A DNA stretch of 42,949 nucleotides from Pleurocapsa sp. CCALA 161 (GCF_003003995.1 NZ_PVWF01000037.1:1-42949); one strand, 5' to 3'. Shown: positions 16,301-25,077, numbered from the stretch's first letter. Notes: generated by a model not told the origin, from the sequence alone. Translations and numbers: made by a program.

Positions 16301-17444
16301 GTCGATTGGCAATTTCTGAATATAGCCGTTCTAACTTAGTGATATTTTGCTGGAGCGTATACCTTTCCAAAACTCTTTGACGAGCTTTATTACCCAATAA
16401 ATTAGTCATTTCAGGATGATCCCGAAATAGGGGGAGCAGAGTTTTTAACTGTGAAGTCACGTCTTGAGTATCTAAGACCACTCCCGCACCCTGATCTAAT
16501 ACTTCCCCATCTGCCCCCGCATCGGTGGCCAGACAAGCGACACCACAAGACATTGCTTCTAATAAAGAAATAGATAAACCCTCTACTAAAGAAGGCAAAA
16601 TAAACACATCAGCAGCCCGCAAAATATTGATGCGCTGTTGCTCATCAGAAATATAGCCAAGCCAGATAACATTATGTTCCTTACCATAACTAAGCTGTAG
16701 CGAGCTTCTCAACGGGCCATCCCCCACCATTAGTAGCTGACAGCTATCCCCCAGATCTGCTAATTTCCAAGCTTTCAATAAAGCCTCAATATTTTTTTCG
16801 GCGGCAATCCGTCCCTGATAAACAAATAGTCTTTTCGCTCCTAGCTGATATTTGACGCTAGAATAACCTGGGGAATATTTCTGCTGATCCACACCATTGG
16901 GAATAATTATCACGCGATCGCTGGGAACTCCCAGTTTAATCAACAAGTCTCGTTGAATCTCACTAAAGACAATTACTCGGTCATAACGAGCCAAAAACGG
17001 CGCATATAGCTGATAAGTGAGGTATTGAGTACTAGACTTAAGATTGCGGATCTTGCTGTCGAAGGGGGGATGAAAGGTGGCAACCAGGGGTATATTTAAC
17101 TCTTCACAAATATCTGGCAGACGAAAATCTAGGGGAGATAAAGTTAACGAGGCGTGAACTAAATCTGGTTTTAACCGTTGAAGCGATCGCAACAATACCT
17201 TACTCGATTTAAAGGTGGGAATTGTATAAACCTGAGATTTGTAGATAAACGGTAGGGAAACCTCGTGGCAATATGGCCAATCTGGTGATTCCTGAGTGGG
17301 ATGATGTTCGTAATTGGTCTGTGGTTGAGAAAAATGCAGAAAACTCACCTGATAATCTCGGTCTAACAGGGTATTAGTTATTTCTCGACCATAGGTTACA
17401 TTGCCACAAAAAGGCGTTTTTTTTCCCAGCCAAGCAATATGCAT
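16278..17444 (-). CDS. Family 4 glycosyltransferase
   Basis: This 388-residue GT-B enzyme has an N-terminal acceptor domain opening HIAWLGKKTPFCGNVTYGRE, with an ATFHPPFDS-type segment near residues 120-130. The C-terminal donor domain shows IIPNGVDQQKYSPGY, YQGRIAAEKNIEALLKAW, MVGDGPLR and FILPSLVEGLSISLLEAMSC (the E-x7-E motif), then ATDAGADGEVL. It transfers a sugar from a nucleotide donor to an unknown acceptor. It heads a GT4-GT2-sugar kinase sub-run on the minus strand and lies 114 bp after the MFS gene. The final few residues are encoded by a short heptamer-like repeat, so the C-terminus may be repeat-derived. ATG start at 17444. Confidence 0.93.
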   Translation of the reverse strand: MHIAWLGKKTPFCGNVTYGREITNTLLDRDYQVSFLHFSQPQTNYEHHPTQESPDWPYCHEVSLPFIYKSQVYTIPTFKSSKVLLRSLQRLKPDLVHASLTLSPLDFRLPDICEELNIPLVATFHPPFDSKIRNLKSSTQYLTYQLYAPFLARYDRVIVFSEIQRDLLIKLGVPSDRVIIIPNGVDQQKYSPGYSSVKYQLGAKRLFVYQGRIAAEKNIEALLKAWKLADLGDSCQLLMVGDGPLRSSLQLSYGKEHNVIWLGYISDEQQRINILRAADVFILPSLVEGLSISLLEAMSCGVACLATDAGADGEVLDQGAGVVLDTQDVTSQLKTLLPLFRDHPEMTNLLGNKARQRVLERYTLQQNITKLERLYSEIANRQLIINNQ

Positions 17445-17507
17445 TCAAATGCTCTTTCTCCTAGGCAACTACGACAGTAAAGCTATTTATTAGCTTTAGT
17501 TAATTTA

Positions 17508-17528
17508 CCAGATTAGGGTAAACTCTGG
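17508..17528 (-). terminator. Weak hairpin after the MFS gene
   Basis: CCAGA (17508-17512) pairs with TCTGG (17524-17528), 30 bp beyond the MFS stop. A second stem AAAGCTA/TAGCTTT lies at about 17479-17497. Neither has a convincing T-run in the minus direction, so read-through into the GT4 gene is possible. Confidence 0.3.
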
Positions 17529-17558
17529 CTTTTTCTCCAGAAAATCCGTTGTTAAATT

Positions 17559-18941
17559 CTAAACTTTTGTCTCTGGTTGAGACTGATCGCGATCTAGAGC
17601 ATCAGCAGTCTGCATCATATACCAAGTTAAAACCCCTCCGAAAACAGCGATCGCTGCTAAAACCCAAATCACTCCAGACAAGCCCAAGTGACTTTCTGCT
17701 TCGGCAGCCAGCACTAAGGGTAAGGAAAGAGCTATATTTACGGCATTATTCTGTAGACCAAATACCTTTCCTCGCATCGCTTCAGGAGTTCGTGACTGGA
17801 TTGTAGTTTGCATCGGTACGCCGACTAAAGCTGCAAATGCGCCGATTAATGCTGTCATCGTCAAAGCTAACCAGAGATTATGGGTCGAAAAAGATAAGCC
17901 GATTAAAGCAGCAGCCATTCCAATTGAACCAATTAAACTTAAGCGAGCGCGCCTGATACTTTCTCCTTTGCTCCCTAAAATAGCTGCACTTGTTCCCAGA
18001 CCGATGCCTGCTGCTGCCAGCAAAATACCAAATTGTTCGGCTGCAATCTGAGGAATGTGATCTGCTATGCTCACTGCCAGCACTGCCAAAGCGGCAAAAA
18101 TTGAGAACAAAATTACTAATTGAATCAAGGCATTGCGTACACGGTTATTTTCTCCCAGGTATTTAATTCCGTCTTTAATATCAGCTAAAACATGAGGCGT
18201 TTCTTGTGGAGATTGCTCTATCTCTCCTGTTTTGAGGATGAGTAATATTACCCCAGCGATTACATAAGCACATCCAACTAAGATTTCTTTGCCGATATTT
18301 GAGGGCAACCCAACTTGGGCAGCTAAACTATCGGCAATATTTAACAATGGTTCACCAATAGCAAACCCAACAATTAGCAGCGCCATCATGGTGGTGGTAT
18401 AAAGAGAATTAGCTGCCAAAAGATTTTTGTCTTTGACTATTAAGGGAATTACCGCTTGCTCTGCGGGAGCAAAAAACTGCGTAAAGGTAGAAACTGCAAA
18501 AGTAACCCCTAGTATTACGCCAAATCCCCAGGGAATAGTAGTAGACAAAATCTGTCCTTGAAATATCAATAACAAAGGTGGCAATGTCAATACCAAAATT
18601 CCTCGGAGCAAGTTAGAAATAACTAATACAGGTTTTTTGCGCCAGCGATCTACATATACTCCTGCTAAAGACCCAAACAACACCGCCGGAATCGTAAAAG
18701 CAATCATGATAGGCGATACCCATTTACTAATCGGCTGATTAGGTAACTGAAATTGATTAGCGACTATGGCAATCATCATCACCAAGTAAACTTTATCAGC
18801 TAGCTGAGAAAATATTTGACCGCTCCAAAGTATTAAAAATTGTTGGTTCTTTAAGACAGGAGCAAATCCTTGATGGTCTGATGTTGCTATTTCTGTTTTG
18901 CTATCTGAAGTTGAGGAAGTTTCTGATTCCGACAGGCGCAT
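17559..18941 (-). CDS. MFS transporter
   Basis: This is a 460-residue major facilitator protein with about 12 predicted membrane helices. After a 35-residue polar, Ser/Thr-rich N-terminus come helices starting at QFLILWSGQIFSQLADKVY. The typical MFS loop-2 motif is seen as GVYVDRWRKKPVL (about residues 93-105). The second half has DIKDGIKYLGENNRVRNAL in the central loop and QTTIQSRTPEAMRGKVFGL near residue 378, which is common in EntS/MFS_3-type exporters. Substrate is unknown; related proteins export siderophores or drugs. The gene follows recO by 21 bp, so it is probably co-transcribed with recO, deoC and ispD. Confidence 0.9.
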   Translation of the reverse strand: MRLSESETSSTSDSKTEIATSDHQGFAPVLKNQQFLILWSGQIFSQLADKVYLVMMIAIVANQFQLPNQPISKWVSPIMIAFTIPAVLFGSLAGVYVDRWRKKPVLVISNLLRGILVLTLPPLLLIFQGQILSTTIPWGFGVILGVTFAVSTFTQFFAPAEQAVIPLIVKDKNLLAANSLYTTTMMALLIVGFAIGEPLLNIADSLAAQVGLPSNIGKEILVGCAYVIAGVILLILKTGEIEQSPQETPHVLADIKDGIKYLGENNRVRNALIQLVILFSIFAALAVLAVSIADHIPQIAAEQFGILLAAAGIGLGTSAAILGSKGESIRRARLSLIGSIGMAAALIGLSFSTHNLWLALTMTALIGAFAALVGVPMQTTIQSRTPEAMRGKVFGLQNNAVNIALSLPLVLAAEAESHLGLSGVIWVLAAIAVFGGVLTWYMMQTADALDRDQSQPETKV

Positions 18942-18962
18942 TTTATATAGTTTGGCTGGATT

Positions 18963-19814
18963 TTAAAATTCAATATAGAGATTATCTATTAGCTTAGCTG
19001 AACGAATCGTCTTACCAATATGATATTGGATATATTCTCGCAAAACCTTTTCGATTTTGCTCCAAGTTATCTCTAAATCAAAATTGCTGGTTACTTGATG
19101 CGTGAATAATTCTGTTGCAGGTAGTTCCTGATTAATTAACTGTTGTAACAAAGATAATTCCAGCCCGTTGAGGCGATAATCGATTTGAGGTAAGCGAATA
19201 TTATAAGTTTCCACTGCATCTAGTTCATGGTCATGTTGTTGCTGCAACGCATTCAAACTGATAATCCCCCCCCCTTCAAAACTAAATCCCACCTGCCAGG
19301 CAACAGAATCGAGATTGGGATGAATAATTTCTTGAGTTACACAGCATTTTAAAAGCTGAGGAGTTAAGCCAGCGATCGCAACTAGATGAAATACTGCCTG
19401 AGCCAAATAAGGATATACCGACTCCCCTAATTCACACCCTTCAATTCGTCGCAGATGCTCATTAAGCAGTTCATATAGCTCTGGCTGGGGTTGCTCCGCT
19501 ACCGCTAAGGCAAGGGACAATTCCGCCAAATATTGAGCAGTTGCTAACTTGCCAATGTCTCGGCTTAAACCAGGATAAGTATAAACAGTATTTGCCTGAA
19601 TAATTTTATCCAGCGATCGCCCTTGAATGATCAAAAACTCATTAATTACAAACAGTTCAGTTCTGCCTCGTAACTGGGATTTATACTTTTTTGCTCCTGG
19701 CGCAATTGCCCTAATCAATCCATACTCAGGAGTTAACACCGTGACAAGGCGGTCATTTTCCTTAAAGGATGAACCTTTTAAAACAATTCCTATAGCTTTA
19801 TACTTTTGGTTCAT
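18963..19814 (-). CDS. recO: DNA repair protein RecO
   Basis: This 283-residue protein has the RecO N-terminal OB-fold: YKAIGIVLKGSSFKENDRLV, LTPEYGLIRAIAPGAKK and SQLRGRTELF. The helical C-terminal domain follows. RecO binds ssDNA and SSB and, with RecR, loads RecA at gaps. The zinc-finger region is degenerate: only CC at about residues 158-159 remains of the usual CxxC pairs, as in several cyanobacterial RecO proteins. A run of C residues in the coding strand's complement (about 19267-19273) encodes a glycine string but keeps the frame. It lies between deoC (80 bp upstream) and the MFS gene (21 bp downstream). Length is slightly above the E. coli protein (about 240). Confidence 0.92.
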   Translation of the reverse strand: MNQKYKAIGIVLKGSSFKENDRLVTVLTPEYGLIRAIAPGAKKYKSQLRGRTELFVINEFLIIQGRSLDKIIQANTVYTYPGLSRDIGKLATAQYLAELSLALAVAEQPQPELYELLNEHLRRIEGCELGESVYPYLAQAVFHLVAIAGLTPQLLKCCVTQEIIHPNLDSVAWQVGFSFEGGGIISLNALQQQHDHELDAVETYNIRLPQIDYRLNGLELSLLQQLINQELPATELFTHQVTSNFDLEITWSKIEKVLREYIQYHIGKTIRSAKLIDNLYIEF

Positions 19815-19894
19815 TATTGAGGAAAAATCGATTGGTTTTTAGTTTTTGCTGCTAAATTTTCGATTGGCAAAAATGGTTTGATTAACTTTTGACT

Positions 19895-20569
19895 TCACTT
19901 ACCCAATTCATTCTGTTGCCGAAGCAAATCTACTCCGCGAGAAGTGCCAAGACGGGTTGCGCCTGCATGAATTAGAGCGATCGCCTGTTCATAAGTACGA
20001 ATTCCTCCTGAAGCTTTGATGCCGACTTGTCCTTTGGTAATTTCTTTGAGTAGTTCAACATCTTCTATCGTTGCCCCACCAAACCAGCCTGTACTAGTTT
20101 TGAGATAAGCTACCCCCGCATCAAGACATACTTCTGCTGCCAGTCTTTTTTCTTCGTTGGTTAAAACTGTAGTTTCTAAGATTGCTTTAACAGTTTGACC
20201 TGTTTCATCACAGATTTGCGCTATCTCACGATAGATCTTGCCTGATTCTCCAGATTTAGCCCAACCCAAATTAATTACGACATCTAGCTCAGTCGCCCCA
20301 TTTTCCATTGCTTCCTGCGCCTCGTATAGCTTCACTGCGGAAGTAACTGCACCCGTAGGAAACCCAATCACAGTACAAACATGAGGCTGCTTATCATGCA
20401 ATAACTCCCGCGCCTGTTTTACCGCAGCAGGATAAATACAAACGGCAGGAAAATTATATTGCCATGCTTGCTGACAAATCTGCTTAACTTCTTCAGCAAT
20501 AGCACTCGGCTTTAGTAGGGTGTGGTCAATATAGGTAGCCAGATCGATCTCTAAATCAGTTACAGACAT
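19895..20569 (-). CDS. deoC: Deoxyribose-phosphate aldolase
   Basis: This is a 224-residue class I aldolase. The Schiff-base lysine is K157 in [14 protein letters not shown]. The proton-relay residues correspond to D96 in [10 protein letters not shown] and K185 in [15 protein letters not shown]. The N-terminal YIDHTLLKP box is intact. It cleaves 2-deoxyribose-5-phosphate into glyceraldehyde-3-phosphate and acetaldehyde in deoxynucleoside catabolism in the cytosol. Length matches bacterial DeoC. It starts 22 bp after the ispD stop, so ispD-deoC are probably in one transcript with recO. Confidence 0.96.
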   Translation of the reverse strand: MSVTDLEIDLATYIDHTLLKPSAIAEEVKQICQQAWQYNFPAVCIYPAAVKQARELLHDKQPHVCTVIGFPTGAVTSAVKLYEAQEAMENGATELDVVINLGWAKSGESGKIYREIAQICDETGQTVKAILETTVLTNEEKRLAAEVCLDAGVAYLKTSTGWFGGATIEDVELLKEITKGQVGIKASGGIRTYEQAIALIHAGATRLGTSRGVDLLRQQNELGK

Positions 20570-20591
20570 TTTTTCGGTAAGTTCAACTAAA

Positions 20592-21299
20592 TTAATTTGC
20601 TCTTTGCCGTAAAATAAATTCAGCGATCGCCAAATCTACAGGAGTAGTAACTTTAAGATTGGTTTCTTCTCCCCGCACAATTTTTACAGGCAGGTCGCAG
20701 TTTTCAAATAAAGCAGCATCATCTGTGACTTGCCAACCTAATTCTTTGCCTTGAGCATGACAACGTTTTAGTAACTCTACTTCAAATCCTTGGGGAGTCT
20801 GAGCAGCCCACAAGTTATGGCGATCGGGGGTAGCGGAAATAATGCCGTCTTGATCTACCACTTTAATCGTATCTTTCACTGGCACAGCAGCAATCAATCC
20901 TGGACAAGTGTGTAATGTTTCGCTACAAAGATCGAACAGTTTAGGAGTGACCAAACACCTCGCGCCGTCGTGAATTAAAACGCGCTTGGCATCTGCTGGT
21001 AAAGCCTGTAAACCATTGTAAACTGACTCCTGACGAGTTTCCCCTCCCACAATTAACTCAACTGGATTAGTTAAATTTAATTGCTGCAAAATATTTTGGA
21101 ACTCGATCAAGTCTTCAGACTGACCCATAATACCAATCCATTTGATAGTTGAAGCGGCTTGCGCAGCCAATAAACTCCAAGCTAGTACAGGCTTTCCCAA
21201 CAGTTCCAAGAAGAGCTTATTGCGTTGGCGTAGCCCTCGCGTAGCGAACTCGCTGCCCATGCGACGACCCATACCTGCTGCGGGAATCAATAAGTGCAT
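20592..21299 (-). CDS. ispD: 2-C-methyl-D-erythritol 4-phosphate cytidylyltransferase
   Basis: This 235-residue enzyme of the non-mevalonate isoprenoid pathway couples CTP and MEP to give CDP-ME. The nucleotide loop opens [16 protein letters not shown]. Further family motifs are [54 protein letters not shown] and [16 protein letters not shown]. An unusual feature is a stretch of about eight residues, F18 to Q25 (FATRGLRQ), inside the CTP-binding loop, where homologues pass almost directly from MGS to NKL. At DNA level (about 21225-21248) it is a GC-rich GTAGC-type repeat. The rest is intact, so the gene is probably functional, but the insertion falls close to the active site. Confidence 0.93.
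   Translation of the reverse strand: MHLLIPAAGMGRRMGSEFATRGLRQRNKLFLELLGKPVLAWSLLAAQAASTIKWIGIMGQSEDLIEFQNILQQLNLTNPVELIVGGETRQESVYNGLQALPADAKRVLIHDGARCLVTPKLFDLCSETLHTCPGLIAAVPVKDTIKVVDQDGIISATPDRHNLWAAQTPQGFEVELLKRCHAQGKELGWQVTDDAALFENCDLPVKIVRGEETNLKVTTPVDLAIAEFILRQRAN
21225..21250. repeat. GC-rich dispersed repeat inserted in frame in ispD
   Basis: The segment around GGCGTAGCCCTCGCGTAGCG (21227-21246) has two GCGTAGC units and resembles dispersed GC-rich repeats of cyanobacterial genomes, unlike the AT-rich gene around it. It adds about eight codons to ispD and keeps the frame. Confidence 0.65.
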
Positions 21300-21393
21300 T
21301 TTAATGATGTTTTCCTAAAAATAATCCGCTTTAGCTCTATCATCTACTAAAATTGTCCTCAGATAAAACTAAGGACTATATTTTCTTTATAGA

Positions 21394-22332
21394 ATGCGTG
21401 TACTAGCCCTCGTGCCTGGCGATATTGGCAATCAAATTCTCTTTTTTCCTACCCTGGAAACAATTAAGCAACAGTATCCTCAAGCGTCAATTGATGTTTT
21501 AGTCGAACCTAGCTCTAAAAAAGCTTATCGAGTTTGCAAAAATGTTGATGACGTTCTAGTGTTTGATTTTCAAGACCGCAACAGTTTCGCCGATTATCTC
21601 AATCTTTTGGGGACGGTGCGCGATCGCGAGTATGATGTCCTCATTAGTCTCAAAACCTCCTGGCGAATTAAGCTCTTACTCTGGCTCAATGGCATCCCCA
21701 CTAGAATTGGCTACCAAGATGATTCAGCAATATACCTATCCACTACTGTGAACCGTAAAGCAGAGCAGTATACGGCGCAAATGTATCATGATTTGCTCAC
21801 AGGACTGGGTATTCGGGCTTCTTGCCCCCCCATTACGATCAATGTACCGACGGAAGATATTCAGTGGGCAGAATCGGAACAGCAGCGACGGAGGATGGAT
21901 AGTGGGTATATTGTTCTTTGGGATCAACCATCAACAACTGAAATAAGTTCTTACCCCATTGCCAACTGGCAAACAATTGTTCAAGATATGGAGCAGCGTC
22001 AAACAGGATTATCGATTGTCATCTTACAAAGCGATCGCAATCAAGCCTGGGTGACGACCATGGTTTCGGCTAATGGCAATCTCAAGGAGATCGCCCCTCC
22101 TGATGTGGGTAAAACCGCAGCAATTATTGCTGGAGCTAACCTAGTACTATGTACTAGTGGAATGGCAATGCAGCTAGCTATAGCCACTGATACTTATACT
22201 TTTGCGTTAGTTGGCAGTCAAGACAAAACTATACCTATTAACCAAGAAAACTGTCATGCCATTTCTTCTAAAACCGAGGATTTGCAAGAAATACAGCCTG
22301 AGACAGTGATTACACAACTATGGCAACAATAA
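21394..22332 (+). CDS. Family 9 glycosyltransferase-like (heptosyltransferase-related) protein
   Basis: This 312-residue protein resembles GT9 ADP-heptose:LPS heptosyltransferases. It opens MRVLALVPGDIGNQILFFPT, with QQYPQASIDVLVEPSSK near residues 30-46, YDVLISLKTSWRIKLLLW near 80, and the C-terminal donor-site segment ANLVLCTSGMAMQLAIATDT. It would transfer a sugar in envelope glycan assembly at the cytoplasmic membrane, but the donor is not certain because cyanobacteria often lack LPS heptose. A 17-base segment (21923-21939) encoding QPSTT is identical to one in the devA start region and looks like a heptamer-repeat trace. ATG start. It is divergent from ispD with 94 bp between them. Confidence 0.82.
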   Translation: MRVLALVPGDIGNQILFFPTLETIKQQYPQASIDVLVEPSSKKAYRVCKNVDDVLVFDFQDRNSFADYLNLLGTVRDREYDVLISLKTSWRIKLLLWLNGIPTRIGYQDDSAIYLSTTVNRKAEQYTAQMYHDLLTGLGIRASCPPITINVPTEDIQWAESEQQRRRMDSGYIVLWDQPSTTEISSYPIANWQTIVQDMEQRQTGLSIVILQSDRNQAWVTTMVSANGNLKEIAPPDVGKTAAIIAGANLVLCTSGMAMQLAIATDTYTFALVGSQDKTIPINQENCHAISSKTEDLQEIQPETVITQLWQQ

Positions 22333-22343
22333 AAGTATGATCG

Positions 22344-22572
22344 ACGTGAGTTCGATCGACAATTTTGATCTGCCCAATTAAGACGACAAAACGAGCAAAT
22401 TAATCGGCGTTGCCTCATCATAGGATGGTATTGACTTGGGGACTTGGAGCATAATTAATCGTTGCTGACTCTAAATCATCTGCGGCTAGGCAACGCCAGT
22501 GAGAACGAGAAGTAAAGCTTTTCCCTTTTCTCAATCTAAACCATTCAATTTTGCAACCCATCGAACTCACGT
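22344..22572. mobile_element. 229-bp MITE-like element with 13-bp terminal inverted repeats
   Basis: ACGTGAGTTCGAT (22344-22356) is the exact reverse complement of ATCGAACTCACGT (22560-22572). Inside, GGCGTTGCCT (22406-22415) is the exact reverse complement of AGGCAACGCC (22488-22497). No transposase is encoded; a 74-codon minus-strand frame is not convincing. No clear target-site duplication is seen. It may be a non-autonomous element or a structured RNA gene. It ends 16 bp before the HD gene start. Confidence 0.6.
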
Positions 22573-22588
22573 TATGTAGCCATAGTTT

Positions 22589-23560
22589 ATGACACAAAAA
22601 TATTGGGAAAAAAAACCTACCTCTTTTAAAGAGATGGTTCAATTAGTAGAAAAGTATCTTCAGACTGAAATTGTTCGAGAAACCAAAGATAAACAACTTT
22701 ATTATCACAATCTCAACCATGCTTTAGCAGTTAAAAGGCGTGCTAACTCAATTTTTCAAGCAATTAAACCAGCCTTGTCCCAAAATCACTCACTACAGGA
22801 GCTAACACGATTAGAAAGTCTGATTGATATTTGTGGATTGGCTCACGACATGGTGCAAGTATTTGAGCCGACTTCATCAAATCTTTCTCGTAAGAGGCTT
22901 TCTGGCTTGAGCGAAACAGAAACAGCCAACAAACTGTTAAGGTATATTCAAGAGCTAAATCAGGCTTTATCAACAGAAAAATCAGCTCCAACTTTTTTAT
23001 TTAGCGATCGCGAACAGCAAATTATTCGCGATGCTATCATTGCCACGATCTGTATCCAAGATCCCCAAGGAAGCAAGACCAAAACCACTTTTTTTTCCTA
23101 TTCAATCTACCAACCCTATCTTTACGATCCTCAAACCAAGATCTCCCTCGTCGGCAGCATTATTGCTTTGGCCGATTTAGGTGCTTTAGGCATGGACGGA
23201 GTAGAGGCATATATTCAGGATGGAATATTAGTTTTTCTCGAAGACAATCCCTATCTTCTGGAGTTGGTCTTAAATTGCGATCGCCCCAACTCTCTTGCGC
23301 CGGACGTAACTAAAGCCAAGTTATTAACCATGGCTCGCTTTATAGTTGACTTAGCTCATGAAAGACAAGCCAGATTTGAGCAGGAAATTGCAGGATTTAT
23401 GCCCCAAATGCGTCAGATTCTACGCAACCAAGTTTTTATTTACTTAAATCAAGATAGTATTAATCAGGTTAAAACTCTAGTCCCAAATCAATCAAGCGCC
23501 AGTCTTTCCGAACTCATCAGTTTTTTCTGCTCAAATAAAATTAAAACTATTAGTACTTAG
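22589..23560 (+). CDS. HD-domain phosphohydrolase-like protein
   Basis: This 323-residue protein has an HD-type metal site: YYHNLNHALAV with H40/H44, GLAHDMVQ with H86-D87, and a later aspartate in IIALADLGALGMDG (about residue 197). This spacing is like the HD/PDEase superfamily, which hydrolyses phosphate esters of nucleotides or signalling molecules. The substrate cannot be assigned. The C-terminal 100 residues are helical. There is no membrane segment. The ATG at 22589 lies only 16 bp beyond a MITE-like inverted-repeat element, with no clear ribosome-binding site, so its promoter region is probably formed by or interrupted by the element. The next gene is convergent. Confidence 0.8.
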   Translation: MTQKYWEKKPTSFKEMVQLVEKYLQTEIVRETKDKQLYYHNLNHALAVKRRANSIFQAIKPALSQNHSLQELTRLESLIDICGLAHDMVQVFEPTSSNLSRKRLSGLSETETANKLLRYIQELNQALSTEKSAPTFLFSDREQQIIRDAIIATICIQDPQGSKTKTTFFSYSIYQPYLYDPQTKISLVGSIIALADLGALGMDGVEAYIQDGILVFLEDNPYLLELVLNCDRPNSLAPDVTKAKLLTMARFIVDLAHERQARFEQEIAGFMPQMRQILRNQVFIYLNQDSINQVKTLVPNQSSASLSELISFFCSNKIKTIST

Positions 23561-23597
23561 TATAAAAAGCAAAGTATGAAAAGCAAACTAATTGTCA

Positions 23598-23972
23598 TTA
23601 GTTGATTACAGAAGTTCCTACCTGAGAAGCCTGCCAAAGCTTATATAGAGAATATTCGATTTCAGGATTTAACTCACAAACAAATACTCCTTCTTCGCTA
23701 TTTTTTGTTTGAGCTAGCCAAGTACCGATTAAGCTAACTTCTAGATAATTATCATCACAGGGAATTAATTCAATCGGCTGATTTTCCACTAACTTGACTA
23801 AATTATTGGTTTCAGAACTAATTGATAGTACTATATTGGCGATGCTGGATTCAAAATAGATGCATACTCCAGCGCGCAAATTAACTAGAATGCGATTTGC
23901 TTTCCAAACTTCAACAGCTTCTTCTAAATACTCTAAATTGATTCCATCTTCTAAATAAGTAATTTTTAGCAT
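23598..23972 (-). CDS. Conserved cyanobacterial hypothetical protein (alr0857-like)
   Basis: This 124-residue protein looks like a small cyanobacteria-restricted family that I recall as alr0857-like, with moderate certainty. It opens MLKITYLEDGINLEYLEEAV and continues VWKANRILVNLRAGVCIYFE, then strand-rich segments up to EGVFVCELNPEIEYSLYKLW. It is acidic, with no membrane segment or cysteine motif. The function is unknown. The start is ATG at 23972. It is convergent with the HD gene (37 bp between stops) and preceded by a 565-bp gap that separates it from a divergent RHH gene. Confidence 0.65.
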   Translation of the reverse strand: MLKITYLEDGINLEYLEEAVEVWKANRILVNLRAGVCIYFESSIANIVLSISSETNNLVKLVENQPIELIPCDDNYLEVSLIGTWLAQTKNSEEGVFVCELNPEIEYSLYKLWQASQVGTSVIN

Positions 23973-24537
23973 GATAATGCTTTACTCCTCTAAGGTAAGG
24001 TTGTCCCTGTAGATTCAGGTTGGGGATATATTTATTGGATTGAAATAATCCATAACTAACTGTTGACTATTTTCTAGTTTTTGACATTGACACAAATCAC
24101 TTGACAATTGTTTACTTGGAAAAAATTAATTTTAAAAAACCCTGGAGAATCTTTTTGAGGCTGCGAGATATGTTAAATTTTATTAAAATAAGCTCTCAAT
24201 TTAGTATGGCTATTTTGAACTGTTTTGCCCCGCTATCCATTTCTAGGCGTGATTTACGCTCAATTTTTAGAGTGTAATCCCTAACTAATTCTAGGTTATT
24301 ACCCTTTCTACGTTTTATTATTAATAAATATGCTGTACTTTATACTGCACTTTTCCCTAAACTCACACAACGCTGGCGTTTGTTGTTTAAAAACAAACAT
24401 ATGTTGAGGCGCGATACATTATGGATTAAAGAGAAAAGTGATTAAAACAAGATTAAATTTGTGGCTAAGGGTTTCCAAACTACATTTTTAATACTACAAT
24501 TATAGCACCGTGTATGTCTAGTATCTAGAGGAAAAAA
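23973..24537. other. 565-bp non-coding gap between divergent genes, long leader of the RHH gene
   Basis: No gene of ordinary length is seen. Two TTGACA hexamers lie near 24085-24120 and could be promoter elements. A short frame (24206-24277, 23 codons) and a 14-codon frame near 24402 are too short to support. Two overlapping stems occur near 24369-24398: AACGC/GCGTT and GTTTGTT/AACAAAC. They share bases and so exclude each other. A strong Shine-Dalgarno (AGAGGA, about 24526) precedes the next start codon. Confidence 0.5.
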
Positions 24538-24873
24538 ATGCGAACCCTAACTCGCACATCAACAACTGAAATGGAAGTTACCAGTATTCGTTTAGAGCGT
24601 AGTCTCAAAGACAAGCTCAAAGAACTTTCGGGTAATCAAGGCTATCAGGCTTTAATCAGAGATATTTTGTGGAACTATGTCCATCAAAAATCTGGCGATT
24701 ATCGACCTCAATTTGCTCGCTCTGATATTCGCGCTACAGTAGAAGCAACGGCTCGCAAAGATGAAAGTTGCGCCTTAACAGGGAAGCTAATTCAAGAAGA
24801 CGAATCAATGCTGCTAGGATTTACAATCTACGGTGATTTAGTTCCTCTAAGCGTTAGTAGTGTAGCCGAATAA
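24538..24873 (+). CDS. Small ribbon-helix-helix-like protein
   Basis: This 111-residue protein resembles small cyanobacterial proteins with a ribbon-helix-helix-like N-terminus: a strand MEVTSIRLERSLKDKLKELS (residues 12-31) followed by a helix QGYQALIRDILWNYVHQ. This is the CopG/MetJ-type pattern, in which the strand contacts DNA. The second half (SDIRATVEATARKDESCALTGKLIQEDESMLLGFTIY) is conserved-looking but not one I can assign. It is preceded by a strong Shine-Dalgarno and a long AT-rich leader. No toxin gene lies beside it, so it is not an obvious antitoxin. A DNA-binding regulatory role is inferred. Confidence 0.72.
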   Translation: MRTLTRTSTTEMEVTSIRLERSLKDKLKELSGNQGYQALIRDILWNYVHQKSGDYRPQFARSDIRATVEATARKDESCALTGKLIQEDESMLLGFTIYGDLVPLSVSSVAE

Positions 24874-24952
24874 TGTTTTGCGGGGATCTAGGAAGTTAAT
24901 TGCTATCTCCACGAAGGTTTTTACCATTTAGCTTACTAATTCCCCCTACAAC

Positions 24953-25077
24953 TATAGTGATTCCAATTAATATCCGCAGGTGTGTCATTTAGGGCATATG
25001 CCCGTATGTAGTCAAAAGCTTTACAGCAAATTTACCAGCTTTTACTCTTCGTTTGGTTTCTATTTGAAATGACTATA
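24953..25077. mobile_element. Degenerate 125-bp TA-flanked inverted-repeat element
   Basis: The left end TATAGTGATTCCAA and the right end TTGAAATGACTATA are imperfect inverted repeats, each with an outer TA as in IS630/Tc1-type insertions. Inside is a perfect 12-bp palindrome GGGCATATGCCC (24992-25003). There is no coding capacity. It lies in the 411-bp gap between the RHH gene and the Fe-S carrier gene; the rest of that gap shows nothing else clear apart from the AGGAG site. Confidence 0.45.

Noticed and set aside
22418-22642. A 74-codon minus-strand reading frame through the MITE-like element
   Set aside because: It crosses the terminal inverted repeat into the HD gene, has no ribosome-binding site or recognisable domain, and its composition looks random.
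24206-24277. 23-codon frame in the RHH gene leader
   Set aside because: No clear ribosome-binding site; short frames of this size are common in such a gap.
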